Assembly (NCBI RefSeq): GCF_020523925.1
Contig: NZ_JAJAPW010000004.1
Coordinates: 62,001 to 126,000 of the forward strand
DNA: 64,000 nt
Source: Neotamlana laminarinivorans
Lineage (GTDB): Bacteria > Bacteroidota > Bacteroidia > Flavobacteriales > Flavobacteriaceae
Reading direction: 5' to 3'
Shown here: positions 62,556-64,000 of the stretch, in pieces
Layout of the letters: every line of letters starts with the position of its first letter
How positions within the stretch are numbered: the first letter of the stretch is position 1
Made by a program: the position numbers and the translations under genes
The notes under the pieces: generated by a model
Told to the model about the DNA's origin: nothing
The model's database searches: none
The model's input: only the letters and a program-made list of their open reading frames with translations

Positions 62556-62951
62556 ATGAATTTTAGAAGCAGAAACAAAGTAACACCAGAGTTCAATATG
62601 TCTTCTATGACAGATATTGTATTCTTGTTACTTATCTTTTTTATGATTGCCTCAACGTTAGTTACCACAAATGCTATAGATATTGTTTTGCCTAAAGCAA
62701 GCGGTAAAACAGAGAACAATAGTTCTGTTGCGGTAAGTATTAAAAAGGATTTAACATATTATATTGACCAAAAACGAGTTGGCGAAAGTGTTCTAGAAAA
62801 TCAATTATTAGCGTTACTTTCTAGTCAAGATAAACCAACTATAGTTTTACGAGCAGAAAAATCTGTTCCAGTAGAAAATGTAGTGAAGGTTATGGATATT
62901 GCAAATCGTAATAAATTTAAGGTAATTTTAGCAGTTCAACCCAATAAATAA
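62556..62951 (+). CDS. exbD: ExbD/TolR family protein
   Basis: A 131-residue protein with one membrane helix near the N-terminus and the proton-carrying Asp in SSMTDIVFLLLIFFMIAST. A periplasmic domain follows. It starts one base after the exbB stop and shares one base (TAATG) with the next gene. Confidence 0.93.
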   Translation: MNFRSRNKVTPEFNMSSMTDIVFLLLIFFMIASTLVTTNAIDIVLPKASGKTENNSSVAVSIKKDLTYYIDQKRVGESVLENQLLALLSSQDKPTIVLRAEKSVPVENVVKVMDIANRNKFKVILAVQPNK

Positions 62952-63805
62952 TGAAGTATTTAAAAACTAAACACGAAAGAAATTCAGCTAAAATAACAGC
63001 TTTAATATCTGTTATTTTAGTGCTTTTGTTGTTTGTTGTAAATACAACTCCAGAAGATCCACCAGAAGAATATGGTATTGCCGTAAATTTCGGAACTACA
63101 AATTTCGGAAGCGGTACAGTACAACCCAAATCACCTATAAAATCTACTCCTCGAGAAATTAATGAACCTCCACAACCAGATGTTTCTGAGCCAGAAACAT
63201 CGGCATCACCATCAACAGAAGCAAAAGAGGAGGTATTAACAGCTGATAATGCTGAAGAAATAGCAGTAAAAAAGCAGAAGGCAGCTGAAGCTAAAGCAAA
63301 GGCAGAAGCCGAGGCTAAGGCCAAAGCAGAAGCAGAGCGAAAAGCTAAAGAGAAACGCGAACAAGAGGAGAAAAAGAAAAAACTAGATGCTTTAATAGGT
63401 GGTGTTAGTAAATCTGAAGGAACAAGTTCAGGTAGTGAGGGTAATGATAATAAAGTAGGAGATAAAGGACAGTTAGATGGTAACCCTTATGCACCAAGTT
63501 ATTTTGGTGGACAGGGAACTGGTAGTGGCGGAGTTGGTTATGGGTTAAATGGTCGAGGAAGAGCTACATACAAAACACTTAAGCAAGATTGTAATGAATC
63601 TGGTATGGTGGTTGTAAGAATAAAAGTCAATCAAAGTGGTAATGTAATATCAGCAGAACCAGGCGTAAAAGGCACAACCAATACAGCATCATGTTTATTA
63701 AAACCAGCAAAAGAAATAGCCCTTTCTCATAAATGGCCTGCAGATTCTAAGGCTCCAGCAGAACAAATAGGTTTTGTTACTGTAAACTTCAAATTAGGTC
63801 AGTAA
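62951..63805 (+). CDS. tonB: TonB/TolA-like energy transducer
   Basis: A 284-residue protein with an N-terminal membrane anchor (~14-34), a Pro/Glu-rich part, a helical Ala/Lys/Glu repeat (~98-140, KAEAEAKAKAEAERKAKEK) as in TolA, and a TonB-like C-terminal domain (~205-284, MVVVRIKVNQSGNV). The helical repeat leaves TolA as an alternative, but the C-terminus is TonB-like. Transmits the ExbB-ExbD energy across the periplasm, perhaps to the siderophore receptor in this window. Confidence 0.88.
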   Translation: MKYLKTKHERNSAKITALISVILVLLLFVVNTTPEDPPEEYGIAVNFGTTNFGSGTVQPKSPIKSTPREINEPPQPDVSEPETSASPSTEAKEEVLTADNAEEIAVKKQKAAEAKAKAEAEAKAKAEAERKAKEKREQEEKKKKLDALIGGVSKSEGTSSGSEGNDNKVGDKGQLDGNPYAPSYFGGQGTGSGGVGYGLNGRGRATYKTLKQDCNESGMVVVRIKVNQSGNVISAEPGVKGTTNTASCLLKPAKEIALSHKWPADSKAPAEQIGFVTVNFKLGQ

Positions 63806-63809
63806 TTTC

Positions 63810-64000
63810 ATGACGTATAAAGAAACACTTGATTGGATGTTTTCTCAGCTACCTATGTATCAAAAACAAGGGAAAACAGCCTTCAAAAAAGACTTATCAA
63901 ACACTTTAAAACTTGCAAAACATTTAAATAACCCAGAGAATAGTTTTAAGGCTGTCCACGTTGCAGGAACCAACGGAAAAGGATCTACAAGCCATATGCT
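63810..64000 (+). CDS. folC: Folylpolyglutamate/dihydrofolate synthase, N-terminal fragment
   Basis: The frame starts MTYKETLDWMFSQLPMYQ and runs off the window after 63 codons. The P-loop VAGTNGKGSTSHM is the FolC/Mur ligase ATP site. Begins five bases after the tonB stop, so it is transcribed with it. The protein is cut by the window edge; there is no sign of a break. Confidence 0.9.
   Translation, partial: MTYKETLDWMFSQLPMYQKQGKTAFKKDLSNTLKLAKHLNNPENSFKAVHVAGTNGKGSTSHM

Noticed and set aside
1-64000. Prophage, insertion sequence, integron or CRISPR array
   Set aside because: No transposase, integrase, phage structural gene or regularly spaced direct repeat was seen; only short hairpin elements occur.

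Overview
The window is AT-rich chromosomal DNA from a member of the Bacteroidota, most likely a marine or aquatic Flavobacteriaceae. The evidence is the TAnnTTTG-type -7 promoter boxes with a TTG at -33, the lack of strong Shine-Dalgarno sequences, a TonB receptor with an N-terminal carboxypeptidase-D-like domain, many exported proteins ending their signal peptide in xxAQ or xFSQ, mevalonate-pathway genes, and short dispersed hairpin repeats. Almost all of it is intact, tightly packed genes. I saw no phage, transposase, integrase, CRISPR array or rRNA. The ends are a tRNA-Leu on the left and a truncated folC on the right.

Layout. 0-4.5 kb: tRNA-Leu(UAG), mannose-6-phosphate isomerase, then transketolase and a small transaldolase. 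4.5-12 kb: a GAF protein, then an iron locus (Fur-family repressor, a CxCxxCxC protein, flavodoxin, PepSY membrane protein, siderophore receptor) whose two main promoters share an AT-rich Fur-box-like sequence. 12-18.7 kb: an HD-domain/Pycsar-effector-like membrane fusion, MsrB and MsrA, a 1235-residue lipoprotein joining a metallophosphoesterase, a kinase-like segment and an outer-membrane barrel, and thioredoxin. 18.7-26.7 kb: assorted enzymes, two mevalonate-pathway genes, a UbiA prenyltransferase, a pseudouridine-synthase homologue that lacks the catalytic Asp, and a GIY-YIG gene framed by inverted hairpin repeats. 26.7-32.3 kb: a polyamine operon (arginine decarboxylase, agmatinase, deoxyhypusine-synthase-like enzyme) with a long leader that holds a 50-codon ORF, followed by small proteins and an RMD1/DUF155 membrane protein.

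32.3-40.2 kb, minus strand: an electron-transfer pair (FAD oxidoreductase plus NapH-like 4Fe-4S membrane protein), a MORN protein, two GT2 glycosyltransferases, then a GT-C membrane glycosyltransferase and an alpha/beta hydrolase. 40.3-45.1 kb: an envelope operon (DUF547, beta-barrel, GH113-like lipoprotein, lipoprotein, Omp85 protein). 45.1-49.5 kb: a homologue of the leptospiral surface protein LipL32 with a small membrane partner, and a TPR histidine kinase/LuxR regulator pair. 49.7-52 kb: a PPP-type phosphatase and an exported regulatory-domain protein. 52-57.7 kb: a gene set typical of arsenosugar loci (two rSAM/selenodomain-associated transferases, purine nucleoside phosphorylase, MFS, fatty-acid-hydroxylase-type enzyme, DUF547, rhodanese) but without ArsM or ArsS. 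57.7-64 kb: acyl-CoA dehydrogenase, AnmK, NhaB, ExbB-ExbD-TonB and the start of FolC.

The most interesting items are the speA leader ORF, the LipL32 homologue, the HD-PycTM fusion, the three-part phosphoesterase/kinase-like/barrel protein, the ArsM-less arsenosugar-type cluster, the Asp-less pseudouridine synthase, and a three-copy dispersed element with TTGGGCGTT...CGCTAACGC ends.
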